Source: Haematospirillum sp. H1815
GTDB lineage: Bacteria; Pseudomonadota; Alphaproteobacteria; Rhodospirillales; Rhodospirillaceae
Direction: 5' to 3'
Length of the DNA stretch: 64,000 bases
Assembly (NCBI RefSeq): GCF_012102705.1
Contig: NZ_JAAVTA010000006.1
Span: forward strand, 78,132-142,131
Each line of letters begins with the position of its first letter. The first letter of the stretch is position 1. Below, piece by piece: positions 52,212 to 61,898 of the stretch. The notes under the pieces were generated by a model. The model searched no databases. It was given only the letters and a program-made list of their open reading frames with translations, and was not told the origin of the DNA. A program made the position numbers and the translations under genes.

Positions 52212-54626
52212 ATGCCTGAAAGTACCCTGCTTCTGTCTACCGGGACCGGGACCGGGGACTGTGGTGCGGCGGCCTGTCGGCATTGTGGCCAGCCGATTCC
52301 GGATGTGGCACAGGGGAGAACCGCGTTTTGCTGCGCCGGCTGTGAGGCTGCCTTTGCACTGCTGTCCGGTCTGGGGCTTGAAGCCTATTACAGGCGCCGC
52401 CAGATTGACCCTGATCTTCGTCCCCTGCGCCCGGACCAGGATGCGCCTGGCCTTCCCGACTGTACGCCATGGGTTGGCACAACACCCGAGGGTCTGTGTG
52501 TTCTGCACCTGATGGTCGAGGGCATACACTGCGCGGCCTGTGTCTGGCTGATCGAAGCGGTCTTGACGCGTCAGCCCGGTGTGGTGTCGGCCCGTGTCAA
52601 CATGACAACCCGCCGTTTGACCCTTCTCTGGAAAGGGGCGGCTGCGGATGCGCCGGTTCTTCTGGATCCTGTCTGTCAGGTCGGGTACCGCCTGTTGCCC
52701 TATGATCCCCGGCGGGTCGAGGCGGAATACAGCACCGCCGAGCGCGAGCTTCTGCGCGGTATTGCTATTTCCGGCTTTGCCAGTGCCAATATCATGTTGT
52801 TCTCGGTATCGGTGTGGGCCGGCGTGGATATGGGGGTCTGGACCCGTGACCTGTTCCACTGGCTTTCAGCCCTGTTTGCCTTTCCGGCAGTTGTCTGGTG
52901 TATCCGGCCGTTTCTGCGTTCGGCCCTGTCAGCCCTGCGGTACGGGCGCACCAACATGGACGTACCGATTACGATCGGGGTGTTGCTGGCAACTGGCGTC
53001 AGCCTGTGGGAAACAGCACACAGCCGGCCCCATGCCTATTTTGACGCGGCTGTAACCCTGTTGTTTTTCCTGCTTGTCGGACGCTACCTGGACAGCCGTG
53101 CCCGTGGGCGGGCCCGCTCTGCCGCCGGTCAGCTTGTCATGCTGGGAAACCGCCCGGTAACGGTGGAACACGCGGATGGCCGGCGAAGCTTGGTTTTGCC
53201 TGAAGCCGTGCGACCGGGATCAACGGTGCTTGTGGCTGCGGGAGAGCGGATCGGGGTTGATGGCCTTGTCCTGTCCGGGCAGTCGGAATTGGAAACCAGC
53301 CTGTTGTCCGGGGAAACCATGCCCTGTGCGGTTGGCCCCGGTGAACAGGTTTTTGCCGGAACCCTGAACCTGACTGCTCCGCTGCGGTTACAGGCCGTGG
53401 CGGTCGGGGAAGGAACCCTGCTGGCTGAAATTTCACGGCTGATGGATGTGGCAGAGCAGGGGCGCGCGCGCTATGTAGTGTTGGCGGACCGGGTGGCCCG
53501 TTTTTATGCCCCGGTTGTGCATCTGGCTGCACTCCTGACTTTTATCGGCTGGATGAGCCTGTCTGACCAACCGTGGCAGGACAGTTTGATGACTGCGGCG
53601 TCGGTGTTGATCATCACCTGTCCCTGTGCGTTGGCCCTGGCGGTTCCGGTGGTGCAGGTGATTGCCTCGGGGCGCTTGTTACGGCGTGGTATCCTGCTGA
53701 AATCCCCGACTGCCCTGGAACGCGCCGTGGATGTGGATACCGTGGTCTTCGACAAGACCGGAACCCTGACCTGTGGCCAGCCTGTCCTTGAGCCTGAAAA
53801 CCTGAAAGACCGGCAGGCTGACGGAACCCTGGATATTGCTGCGTCCCTGGCTGGCGCCAGCCGTCATCCATTGGCCCGGGCCCTTGTGCGCCACTGCATG
53901 CGGCCCCTTGTGGACGGGGTGGAAGAAATCCCCGGTTCCGGGTTGCGCCGGCTGACCGCCGAGGGTGAGATCCGCATGGGCAGTGCTGTATTCTGTCATG
54001 CGTCTGCCAATCGTTCCCCCCATGGTGGACCTGAACTCTGGCTATCATGTCCGGGGTCTGACCCGGTGCCCTTTCTGTTCACGGATGCGGTGCGTCCCGA
54101 TGCGGTGGCCGTTGTTGCTGCCCTGCAGGAACAGGGAATGGCGATCGAGCTGTTGTCCGGCGACCGTGCGGAAGCGGTTGCCGTGGTTGCCGGGTCTCTG
54201 GGGATAACCCAATGGCAGTCCGGTTGCAGCCCGGCGGCCAAGGTTGCCCGCCTGCAGGAGCTGGCGGCCATGGGACGGCGCGTGATGATGGTCGGGGATG
54301 GCCTGAACGATGCTCCGGCATTGGCTGCAGCGGATGTGTCGTTGTCTCCGTCTTCGGCTGCTGATATCAGCCAGAATGCGGCGGATGTTGTCTTCCAAGG
54401 GGAACGGCTGGAGCCGGTGGTCGAGGTTTTGCGTGTTGCGCGTTTTGCTGATACCTTGGTACGTCAGAATTTCATGCTTGCATTTGCCTACAATGTGGTA
54501 ACTATCCCGCTGGCCGTTGCCGGGTATGTGACACCCTTGGTTGCTGCCGTTGCCATGAGCTCGTCTTCGGTTGTGGTTATCGCCAATGCCCTTCGTCTGT
54601 CCCATTGGCCAGGAAAGGGAGGGTAG
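52212..54626 (+). CDS. ccoI: Copper-exporting P1B-type ATPase for cbb3 oxidase (CcoI/FixI)
   Basis: An 804-residue heavy-metal P-type ATPase that moves Cu(I) into the periplasm for the CuB site. The N-terminus has the cysteine cluster C22-x2-C25...C40-C41-x2-C44 typical of FixI, then an HMA domain with C107-A-A-C110. The membrane ion site is C470-P-C472, the phosphorylated aspartate D514 in FDKTGTLT, the HP motif in SRHPLARAL, and the hinge VGDGLNDAPAL. ATG 52212 is preferred to an upstream TTG. The ccoS gene follows by 24 bases. Confidence 0.96.
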   Translation: MPESTLLLSTGTGTGDCGAAACRHCGQPIPDVAQGRTAFCCAGCEAAFALLSGLGLEAYYRRRQIDPDLRPLRPDQDAPGLPDCTPWVGTTPEGLCVLHLMVEGIHCAACVWLIEAVLTRQPGVVSARVNMTTRRLTLLWKGAAADAPVLLDPVCQVGYRLLPYDPRRVEAEYSTAERELLRGIAISGFASANIMLFSVSVWAGVDMGVWTRDLFHWLSALFAFPAVVWCIRPFLRSALSALRYGRTNMDVPITIGVLLATGVSLWETAHSRPHAYFDAAVTLLFFLLVGRYLDSRARGRARSAAGQLVMLGNRPVTVEHADGRRSLVLPEAVRPGSTVLVAAGERIGVDGLVLSGQSELETSLLSGETMPCAVGPGEQVFAGTLNLTAPLRLQAVAVGEGTLLAEISRLMDVAEQGRARYVVLADRVARFYAPVVHLAALLTFIGWMSLSDQPWQDSLMTAASVLIITCPCALALAVPVVQVIASGRLLRRGILLKSPTALERAVDVDTVVFDKTGTLTCGQPVLEPENLKDRQADGTLDIAASLAGASRHPLARALVRHCMRPLVDGVEEIPGSGLRRLTAEGEIRMGSAVFCHASANRSPHGGPELWLSCPGSDPVPFLFTDAVRPDAVAVVAALQEQGMAIELLSGDRAEAVAVVAGSLGITQWQSGCSPAAKVARLQELAAMGRRVMMVGDGLNDAPALAAADVSLSPSSAADISQNAADVVFQGERLEPVVEVLRVARFADTLVRQNFMLAFAYNVVTIPLAVAGYVTPLVAAVAMSSSSVVVIANALRLSHWPGKGG

Positions 54627-54650
54627 CGGTCCACAGGAAGGACAGGACCG

Positions 54651-54854
54651 ATGAATTCCCTTTTGCTGTTGATCCCCGCTGCCCTGTTTCTTGGTTTGCT
54701 TGGGCTGGGTGCATTCCTGTGGTCGATGCGTTCCGGTCAGTTCGATGATCTGGATGGGGCTGCAAGCCGTATTCTTTTCGATGACGATGAGGCTGCGGAT
54801 GCTCCTGAGCCACAGCGTGACCGGCCTGGCTCCAGTGGTTCGGAGTCCGTGTGA
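54651..54854 (+). CDS. ccoS: cbb3-type oxidase assembly protein CcoS
   Basis: A 67-residue protein with one membrane helix (LLLLIPAALFLGLLGLGAFLWSM) and the conserved RSGQFDDLDGAASRILFDDDE that defines CcoS, needed for cofactor insertion into the oxidase. Its stop overlaps the fnr start (TGATG), so expression of the regulator is coupled to the assembly genes. Confidence 0.94.
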   Translation: MNSLLLLIPAALFLGLLGLGAFLWSMRSGQFDDLDGAASRILFDDDEAADAPEPQRDRPGSSGSESV

Positions 54855-55591
54855 TGTCTGTTTCTGCCCTTGTTTCTGCCTTTATGCCTGCTGGTTCGCG
54901 GATGGACTGTGCCTGTTGTGACCTGGATGAGCGTGCTTTTTGTGCCGGTCTGGCACAGACATCATCGGCTTTGCGGGCAATCCGGCACGATATGCGAATG
55001 GAGTCCCAAGCCACAGTCTTCCGTGAAGGCGACCCAACTGACCATATTTTCACGCTGGTCAGCGGGGCGGTCAAGTTGTCCAAGCTGATGATCGACGGGC
55101 GACGGCAGATCGTTGGCTTTCTTTTTCCCGGTGACTTTTTCGGTTTTGGTCACAATGGGCTGTACGGATATACGGCGGAAACCCTGTCCCCCGTGACCTT
55201 ATGCCGTTTTTCCCTTCTGTCACTGGACACAGTCGTTGCCGGCTCGCGTGAGTTGGAGCGGCGCCTTCTGAATCGCATGATTGCGGAATTGTCTTTCGCC
55301 CAGGAGCAAATGCTGTTGTTGGGGCGCATGAGTGCCCGCGAGAAGGTGAGCCACTTTCTGCTGATGCTGTCCCGGCGCGCAACGCAGAGGGGAGATGTAG
55401 CGTCGCCGTTGTCTGTCCCCATGAGCCGTCTGGATATTGCTGATTATCTGGGGCTGACCATCGAAACCGTCAGCCGGACCCTGACCGGGCTGAAGAAAGA
55501 GGGATTGATCGCTATCAATGGCAACACACAGGTTGACCTCCTGGACATGCAAGCCCTAGAGCAAATCGCCGCTGGCGGGTGTTTGTGCTGA
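54854..55591 (+). CDS. fnr: FNR-type oxygen-responsive transcription regulator
   Basis: A 245-residue Crp/Fnr family regulator. Oxygen-labile 4Fe-4S ligands are C19, C22 and C30 (C-x2-C-x7-C, with an additional C21) plus the central C117 in PVTLCRFS. The cyclic-nucleotide-like beta barrel spans about 45-130, the dimer helix 140-165 and the helix-turn-helix 188-215. Recognition residues E204, S207 and R208 in LTIETVSR are those that read TTGAT, matching the box before ccoN. It begins at ATG 54854, overlapping ccoS; GTG 54851 is an alternative. It is a likely activator of the whole oxidase region. Confidence 0.95.
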   Translation: MSVSALVSAFMPAGSRMDCACCDLDERAFCAGLAQTSSALRAIRHDMRMESQATVFREGDPTDHIFTLVSGAVKLSKLMIDGRRQIVGFLFPGDFFGFGHNGLYGYTAETLSPVTLCRFSLLSLDTVVAGSRELERRLLNRMIAELSFAQEQMLLLGRMSAREKVSHFLLMLSRRATQRGDVASPLSVPMSRLDIADYLGLTIETVSRTLTGLKKEGLIAINGNTQVDLLDMQALEQIAAGGCLC

Positions 55592-55671
55592 TTGTGGTCC
55601 TTATGACAGCGGTTATCGGGGGGTTTTCGCTTTTCTCTTCCTCCCTGAGCCGCTAGAACGGGCTTGTATCC

Positions 55672-55709
55672 CGGGCCGGGCACTCTGTTTTGTTCCGGCC
55701 CGTTTTGTT
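55672..55709 (+). terminator. Terminator of the ccoGHIS-fnr transcript
   Basis: Eight-base stem CGGGCCGG (55672-55679) / CCGGCCCG (55695-55702) followed by TTTTGTTTG. It precedes panB and argues against starting panB upstream of 55732. Confidence 0.85.
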
Positions 55710-55731
55710 TGCCCCTGTGATGGAGCCAAGG

Positions 55732-56586
55732 ATGAGCGTCCAGGCTGATACCAAGCGTTTGACCCCCCACGCTGTCATGGTCCGCAAGGGAGGAACTCCC
55801 TTGGTGTGCCTGACAGCCTATACGGCTCCGATGGCCCGGTACCTGGACCCCCATGTCGATGTTTTGTTGGTCGGCGATTCTGTGGGCATGGTCCTGTATG
55901 GCATGGAAACCACCTTGCCGGTCTCGCTTGATATCATGATTGCCCATGGCCGCGCTGTTGCTGGTGCGGCACGCCGTGCCTGCGTGGTTGTGGACCTGCC
56001 CTTTGGAACCTATCAGGAAAGCCCTGAGCAGGCTTTCCGGACTGCGGCGCGGGTTCTGGCCGAGACCGGCGCGGCTGCTGTCAAGTTGGAGGGCGGGACC
56101 GAAATGGCACCGACTATCCGTTTCCTGGTTCAACGGGGCGTTCCGGTAATGGGGCACGTCGGGCTGACGCCGCAGTCTTGCAACATGCTGGGCGGCTTTC
56201 GCGCCCGGGGGCGTACCGGGGAAGAGGCTCGGCAGATCCAGGATGATGCCCTTGCTGTTGCCGAAGCCGGGGCGTTTTCTGTGGTGCTGGAGGCTGCGGT
56301 GGAGCCTCTGGCACGGACTATTGCGGGCCAGGTTCCGGTTCCTGTGATTGGCATCGGGGCTTCGGTGGCCTGTGATGGCCAGATCTTGGTCACCGAAGAC
56401 ATGCTGGGGCTTTTTGATACATTCACGCCGCGTTTTGTCCGGCGTTATGCCGAGCTTGGGACCCTGCTGTCCGATGCTGTTGCCGGGTATGCCGCCGATG
56501 TTCGGGCGCGTGTCTTCCCGGGGCCGGAACATTGCTTTGCCGTTGCCGGGAAAGCACACGATCATGATAGCAGTGGGCAGGAATGA
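55732..56586 (+). CDS. panB: 3-methyl-2-oxobutanoate hydroxymethyltransferase
   Basis: PanB makes ketopantoate from ketoisovalerate and methylenetetrahydrofolate, the first committed step to pantothenate and coenzyme A. The 284-residue protein has [31 protein letters not shown] (metal site D), [29 protein letters not shown] and [24 protein letters not shown] 55732 has GGAG-CCAAGG in front; a longer frame would run through the terminator. Followed directly by panC. Confidence 0.97.
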   Translation: MSVQADTKRLTPHAVMVRKGGTPLVCLTAYTAPMARYLDPHVDVLLVGDSVGMVLYGMETTLPVSLDIMIAHGRAVAGAARRACVVVDLPFGTYQESPEQAFRTAARVLAETGAAAVKLEGGTEMAPTIRFLVQRGVPVMGHVGLTPQSCNMLGGFRARGRTGEEARQIQDDALAVAEAGAFSVVLEAAVEPLARTIAGQVPVPVIGIGASVACDGQILVTEDMLGLFDTFTPRFVRRYAELGTLLSDAVAGYAADVRARVFPGPEHCFAVAGKAHDHDSSGQE

Positions 56587-56588
56587 TA

Positions 56589-57461
56589 ATGGACGGGACT
56601 GTTCAAGCCATGGTGAACATTGTGCATACCGTTGCCGACCTGCGTGCACAGGTGGCCAACTGGCGGGCTGACGGGTTACGGGTGGGGCTGGTCCCGACCA
56701 TGGGTGCCCTGCATGCCGGCCACATGGAACTGGTTCGGCTGGCCCGGCGCAAGGCGGACCGGGTGGTTGTTTCGATCTTTGTCAATCCAACCCAGTTCGC
56801 CCCGGGAGAGGATTTGACCCGTTATCCCCGCCAGCCCGAGCAGGATTGTGCGCGGGTTGCCGATGCTGGTGGGCATGTTGTGTACATGCCTTCTGTTGAT
56901 GACATGTACCGCCCGGGTGCCTCCACTTTTGTCGAGGTGTCGGGCGTGTCTTCCGGCCTGTGTGGCGACCGGCGGCCGGGGCATTTTCGCGGCGTGGCAA
57001 CAGTGGTGACCAAGCTGCTGTTGCAGTGTCTGCCCGATGTCGCCGTGTTCGGAGAGAAGGATTTCCAGCAGCTGCAGGTTATCCGGCGCATGGTGACGGA
57101 TCTGGACATCCCGGTCACGATCGAAGCCGCACCGCTGGTGCGGGATGTTGATGGTCTGGCTCTGTCTTCACGCAATGCCTATCTTGGCCCGGCTGAACGC
57201 CAAACAGCGCCCCGCCTTTATGAGGTCCTGTGTGAGGCAGCCCGGTCTATCCGTGAAGGTGCCGATCCGGTACAGGCCTGTGAGGTTGCGGCAGGTCAGT
57301 TGGAGCAGGCGGGCTTTGGCCCGCTTGATTACCTGGATGTGCGTGATGAACGCACCTTGCAGCCTCCGGATGGGGAGTCCGGTCCGTTCCTGCGCCTGTT
57401 TGCTGCTGTCTTTCTGGGGAAAACGCGCCTGATTGATACGGTGCGTGTGTGGAATACCTGA
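56589..57461 (+). CDS. panC: Pantothenate synthetase
   Basis: PanC condenses pantoate and beta-alanine with ATP. The 290-residue product has the nucleotidyl-transferase HIGH-type motif PTMGALHAGHMELVRLAR, SIFVNPTQFAPGEDLTRYPR, FGEKDFQQLQVIRRMV and the KMSKS-like loop SSRNAYLGP. Two starts are close: ATG 56583 overlaps the panB stop as ATGA, whereas ATG 56589 has AGGA at six bases and is used here. It is in an operon with panB. Confidence 0.96.
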   Translation: MDGTVQAMVNIVHTVADLRAQVANWRADGLRVGLVPTMGALHAGHMELVRLARRKADRVVVSIFVNPTQFAPGEDLTRYPRQPEQDCARVADAGGHVVYMPSVDDMYRPGASTFVEVSGVSSGLCGDRRPGHFRGVATVVTKLLLQCLPDVAVFGEKDFQQLQVIRRMVTDLDIPVTIEAAPLVRDVDGLALSSRNAYLGPAERQTAPRLYEVLCEAARSIREGADPVQACEVAAGQLEQAGFGPLDYLDVRDERTLQPPDGESGPFLRLFAAVFLGKTRLIDTVRVWNT

Positions 57462-57468
57462 TCTGCTG

Positions 57469-59475
57469 TCAGGCTCCGCCGGTATTATCGCTGCGTACCG
57501 ATGACAGGAAGGCGGTAACCGTGCCCGACAGGGCGCGCATGTGCTCCACAAGCTCCGTGCAGTCCTGAAGAACGCGGTTGGCCGCTTCACCGGTACTGCT
57601 GGTCGCGTCGGTTACTGCCGTGATGGTGTTGCGTACTGTGGCTGTGCTGTGGGATGCCTGCTGGGTGTTGCGGGCAATTTCGTGGGTTGCGGCCCCTTGT
57701 TCTTCGATCGCTGCCGAGATAGCCGATGCGATTTCGCTCATCCGGCGGATAACGTCCGATATCGCCTGTATGGCTTTTGCGGCATCCCGGGTGGCCCCCT
57801 GGACCGAGCGGATCTGCTGGCCAATTTCGGCTGTGGCCCGTTCGGTCTGGTTGGCCAGTGTCTTGACCTCGTTGGCGACCACGGCAAACCCTTTGCCCAT
57901 GTCCCCGGCCCGTGCGGCCTCGATGGTGGCATTCAGGGCCAGAAGGTTTGTTTTCTCTGATATGGCGCTGATCAGCCGCACAACCTCGCCAATGCGTTCG
58001 GTGCTGTCCAGCAGACTGACAACCTGTTCATTGGCATGCTGGGCTTGCTCTACCGCCTGCGATGCAATGGTGGTGGAACGGGCAACCTGCTGTCCGATTT
58101 CCCGGATGGATGTTGACAGCTCTTCGGCGGATGAAGCCACAATTTCCACATTGGTCGCTGTTTCCAGCGTTGTTTCACGTACAACCCCGGCCTGATGTGT
58201 GGCATCCCGTGCTGTGGCGGTCATTTCCTCCGCGGCCATATGCATGTTGCCGGCTGCATCCGAGATGGTTTGCACAACCGTTGCCACATTGCGTTCCAAG
58301 TCATCAGCCAAGGCCAGCATGGAGGCCCGGCGCCGGGCTTCGGCCTGCTGTGCGCTGGCGGCGCGTTCCTGGTTCAGCCGTTCCACTTCCCGGGCGTTGT
58401 CACGAAAGATCTGCACGGCAGAAGCCATGTCACCAATTTCATCATGCCGGTCGATGCCGGGAATCTCGATATCCTTGTTGCCTTCGGCCAGAAGGCGCAT
58501 GGTTCGTGTCATGGCCTGAATGGGATTGGCGATGCTGCGCCCGATCATGAACGAGGCCCCGATTCCAACGACAAGGCTTGCCAGGGTAAGTCCGGTGACA
58601 AAGATACTGGCACCGTTCAGGCTGTTTGTGATCGAAGCTTGCGTATCCTCCTGGATACGTTTTTCTTCCTGCAGGGACAGCTCCTTGATCCGTTCGGTGG
58701 AGGAGGTGATGGCCTCCCCGATTGTGTGAAGCTGCTCTTCCAGAACCAGAAGCTCGCTGACCACGCCGGACAGCTCGTTCAGGCTGTCCTGGTATTGTTC
58801 ATAGGGTTTATTCGCTGCGGTTCGTGCCTCGGGAATGGCGGCCATGACCTCCTCGATCACGAACAGCTGTTCCCATGCTGTTCCAAAGCGTTCCACATTG
58901 CGTGTCAGAAGATAGTCATCCACAGCCTGCCGGGCAAGAAGGACGTGTTCGGCCATGCGGCCGGCAAGTTCGACGGTTGTGGTATCTCCACGGCGGGCAG
59001 CGCGGGTGCGGACATCCCGTGCCTGTTGGAGAATTTGCTCGGACAGGGGGGTCAGTGTGCCGGCGATCAGTGTTACCCGCCGCAGCACCAGATCGAGGGC
59101 AGGTGTCAGAACGGCACGATAGGCTTGCAGTGTTGTCGCAAGCTCATCCACGGCACCGGCTGCGGGGGTTTTCTCGGCCTGTATCCACAGCTCGGCCACC
59201 TTCTGGTCCAGGACACTGTTCTGGGACAGGATTTCGGCCCGACCTTTCTCATCCGGATAGCGGGAGTAGGATGTGACCAGGTTGTCGAAGGCCATGATCT
59301 GGCGGTCCAGGGCCACAGCGGCCACCGCCTTGGTTGAGGCACCGGATATAATTGTAACGTGGCGCCCTACATCCTTGAACATCCACACTGACCCTGCGGC
59401 CACAACCACAAACAGGACCAGCACAACAGCAAACCCGACCATCAGTCGGGCATGGATCTTCAGGACGGCAGGCAT
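57469..59475 (-). CDS. Methyl-accepting chemotaxis protein
   Basis: A 668-residue transmembrane chemoreceptor. Membrane helices lie at about 9-30 and 290-312. Between them is a helical periplasmic sensor (four-helix-bundle-like, about 35-285). A HAMP domain follows ([41 protein letters not shown]), then the signalling domain with the hairpin tip [35 protein letters not shown] that contacts CheA/CheW. No CheR/CheB tail pentapeptide is visible. GGAG precedes ATG 59475. The ligand is unknown. It is convergent with panC. Confidence 0.93.
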   Translation of the reverse strand: MPAVLKIHARLMVGFAVVLVLFVVVAAGSVWMFKDVGRHVTIISGASTKAVAAVALDRQIMAFDNLVTSYSRYPDEKGRAEILSQNSVLDQKVAELWIQAEKTPAAGAVDELATTLQAYRAVLTPALDLVLRRVTLIAGTLTPLSEQILQQARDVRTRAARRGDTTTVELAGRMAEHVLLARQAVDDYLLTRNVERFGTAWEQLFVIEEVMAAIPEARTAANKPYEQYQDSLNELSGVVSELLVLEEQLHTIGEAITSSTERIKELSLQEEKRIQEDTQASITNSLNGASIFVTGLTLASLVVGIGASFMIGRSIANPIQAMTRTMRLLAEGNKDIEIPGIDRHDEIGDMASAVQIFRDNAREVERLNQERAASAQQAEARRRASMLALADDLERNVATVVQTISDAAGNMHMAAEEMTATARDATHQAGVVRETTLETATNVEIVASSAEELSTSIREIGQQVARSTTIASQAVEQAQHANEQVVSLLDSTERIGEVVRLISAISEKTNLLALNATIEAARAGDMGKGFAVVANEVKTLANQTERATAEIGQQIRSVQGATRDAAKAIQAISDVIRRMSEIASAISAAIEEQGAATHEIARNTQQASHSTATVRNTITAVTDATSSTGEAANRVLQDCTELVEHMRALSGTVTAFLSSVRSDNTGGA

Positions 59476-59588
59476 TCCCACTCCCCCACGGCGACAGAAC
59501 AGAGCCCCTCTCACCGGACATCATAGCCCGTTTGGCCGGGGCTGTCCGCTATCCGTGTCGTTCTGTGGCCAGTGTGTCGGAAATGCCA

Positions 59589-60956
59589 TCAACAGCCGCT
59601 GTCTTCAAACATCCAGCCCACGCCTGCCCCGGGATTCCTGGCATAACGCTCCAGCAGGCGTTCGGCCGGTGTTTGTCCGCTTTCGGCAATGGCAAGCAGG
59701 GGATCCAGGAAACCTGTCTCATCCTGTCCCTTCTGGTTCATGCGATTCCGTCGCTTCAACCCATTGTGGGCGATATCCAGAACGATCCGCGCAATTTCTT
59801 GCAGGGACTGCCCACCAACCCTTGCCTTCAGAGCCTGGCGCGGGACATCGGCCAGAAGACGCCGCCGGTCCTCTGCGGTCCAGGGGCGTATCAGATCCAG
59901 GGCAGCAGTCAGGCTGTCGCTGTCATACAGCAGGCCGGTCCAGAATGCGGGCAGGGCGCACAGACGTTCCCACGGGCCAACATCCGCTCCACGCATTTCA
60001 ATGTACTTTTTCAGGCGGACATCGGGGAAGGCTGTAGACATATGGTCTGCCCAGTCTGATTCTGTCGGATATTCTCCCGGCAGGGCCGGCAAGCGCCCGG
60101 CCATGAAGTCACGGAAGGATTGCCCCGACGCATCAATGTATTGGCCCTTGCGGTAGACAAAATACATAGGCACATCAAGCAGGTAATCAGCCCAGCGTTC
60201 AAAGCTGAAGCCGTCCTCGAACACCAGCTCCGGCATACCGCAGCGGTCGGGATCCGTATCGGTCCATACATGTGCCCTCCAGCTCAGGAAGCCGTTGGGT
60301 TTTCCCTCGGTGAACGGGCTGTTGGCCCACAGGGCAGTGGCCAAAGGCTGCAGGGCGGTGGCAACCCGCATCTTGGCCACCATGTCGGCTTCGGAACCAT
60401 GGTCCAGGTTGACCTGGACGGTGCAGGTTCTCAGCATCATGTCCAGGCCCAGGGATCCCCGTTTGGGCATATAGGCCCGCATGATGCGGTACCGCCCCTT
60501 TGGCATCCAGTGAATGTCATCCCTGCGGGCTGTCGGGTGGAATCCAAGAGCCAGCAGGCCTGCCCCCAACTCCGAGCATACGGCCCGCATCTGTTGCCGG
60601 TGCGTGCCAATTTCCGCGCAGGTCTGGTGCAGGGTTTCCAGTTGGGCGCCCGACAGTTCCAGCTGTCCGCCCGGTTCCAGGGAAATGGAGGCCCCGTCTG
60701 CACGGGTCATAGCAATGACATGCTCTCCCTCCCTGACCGGTTTCCATTCAAACTGTTCCAGCCCTTTCAGAATATCGCGGATTCCGCCGTGTTCATCATA
60801 GGACAGCGGCGCATGGGTATCCCGTCGGAAGGCGTGCTTTTCATGCTCGGTTCCGATCTTCCATTCCTGTGCGGGGCGGCTTCCGCTTTCCAGATAGCGT
60901 ACAAGATCATCCCGGCTCAACATGGGTGTAGGGGTGGCAGAATCAGACATAGGCAT
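59589..60956 (-). CDS. gshA: Glutamate-cysteine ligase (plant/alphaproteobacterial type)
   Basis: The first enzyme of glutathione synthesis, joining glutamate and cysteine with ATP. The 455-residue protein matches the GCS2 class found in plants and alphaproteobacteria: EWKIGTEHEKHAF, ISLEPGGQLELSGAQLETLHQTC, LGFHPTARRDDIHWMPKGRYRIMRAYMP, LRTCTVQVNLDHGSEADM and KKYIEMRGADVGPWERLCALPAFW. It lies 59 bases after rsmE on the same strand, a common alphaproteobacterial pairing. Confidence 0.96.
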   Translation of the reverse strand: MPMSDSATPTPMLSRDDLVRYLESGSRPAQEWKIGTEHEKHAFRRDTHAPLSYDEHGGIRDILKGLEQFEWKPVREGEHVIAMTRADGASISLEPGGQLELSGAQLETLHQTCAEIGTHRQQMRAVCSELGAGLLALGFHPTARRDDIHWMPKGRYRIMRAYMPKRGSLGLDMMLRTCTVQVNLDHGSEADMVAKMRVATALQPLATALWANSPFTEGKPNGFLSWRAHVWTDTDPDRCGMPELVFEDGFSFERWADYLLDVPMYFVYRKGQYIDASGQSFRDFMAGRLPALPGEYPTESDWADHMSTAFPDVRLKKYIEMRGADVGPWERLCALPAFWTGLLYDSDSLTAALDLIRPWTAEDRRRLLADVPRQALKARVGGQSLQEIARIVLDIAHNGLKRRNRMNQKGQDETGFLDPLLAIAESGQTPAERLLERYARNPGAGVGWMFEDSGC

Positions 60957-61015
60957 GAAAAACAGTCTCCGGAGTCCTGGAATGTAGCGGGCACTTTATC
61001 AGTGTAATCATGATA

Positions 61016-61777
61016 TCAGTATGGTCGTATCAAGGGGTGGGACCAATCCCCGTTTATTGCTTGCCAGCAGGTCAGGCTTGCCATGGCCGCTGTTTCAGCT
61101 CGCAGGATGCGTGGGCCAAGGCTGACGGGGCGGACGAAGGGTGCCTGGTGCAGCAACTCTGTTTCCCGGGGGTCAAAGCCACCCTCGGGGCCGGTCAGAA
61201 AGGCCGCCGGCCCGGATGCCTCCCTTGCCAGGACTGTGGCAACAGGGTCCCCGCGTCCGGTTTCGTCGGCAACATACAGGGTCCGTGTGTGCTCCCATCC
61301 CGCCAGAAGAGGCTCCAGCCGTTCCGGCATACGCATGTCGGGAACGGTGCTGCGCTCGCATTGCTCGGCCGCTTCGATCGCGGTTGCCCGCAGACGCTCG
61401 ACATTGACGCGCTGGCTGTTGGTGCGGCAGGTCAGGACGGGCCACAGGACCGATGCACCCAGCTCTGTTGCTTTCTGGACAATCATGTCCGTTCCGTCTT
61501 TCTTGACCGGTGCAAACAGCAGCCAGACGTCCGGGATACCGGTGTCCGGCTGTGGGCGCAGGCAGGACAGGGCGCGTAATTCCACGCGCTGACGATCAAG
61601 GTGCACAATATCGGCCAGCCAGTCTCCATCCTGCCCGTTGAACAGACACACCCTGTCCGCCGGGCGGGCCCTCAGGACCGACCCCAGATAACGGGCTTGT
61701 CCGGCATCAGCCAGGACAGGCGCATTCTCCGCCAGACGGGCAGAAACAAACAGGCGGCACAGCACACGTGCGGACAT
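61016..61777 (-). CDS. rsmE: 16S rRNA m3U1498 methyltransferase RsmE
   Basis: RsmE methylates N3 of U1498 in 16S rRNA. The 253-residue SPOUT-class enzyme has an N-terminal PUA-like domain (residues about 20-75) and a trefoil-knot SAM domain with KKDGTDMIVQKATELGA, AAEQCERSTVP, LTGPEGGFDPRETELL and LGPRILRAETAAMASL. First of the rsmE-gshA pair and divergent from ubiA. Confidence 0.95.
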   Translation of the reverse strand: MSARVLCRLFVSARLAENAPVLADAGQARYLGSVLRARPADRVCLFNGQDGDWLADIVHLDRQRVELRALSCLRPQPDTGIPDVWLLFAPVKKDGTDMIVQKATELGASVLWPVLTCRTNSQRVNVERLRATAIEAAEQCERSTVPDMRMPERLEPLLAGWEHTRTLYVADETGRGDPVATVLAREASGPAAFLTGPEGGFDPRETELLHQAPFVRPVSLGPRILRAETAAMASLTCWQAINGDWSHPLIRPY

Positions 61778-61898
61778 GGGATCTCCGGTTGGAACAGGCG
61801 GGACATATCATCCCGTGAAGGAAGACCATTCAGTGGCACGAACCGGGAAGATGCATCAAGCAATTGTTGTTCTGCTGTTTCATTGTTAAACAGGCACC

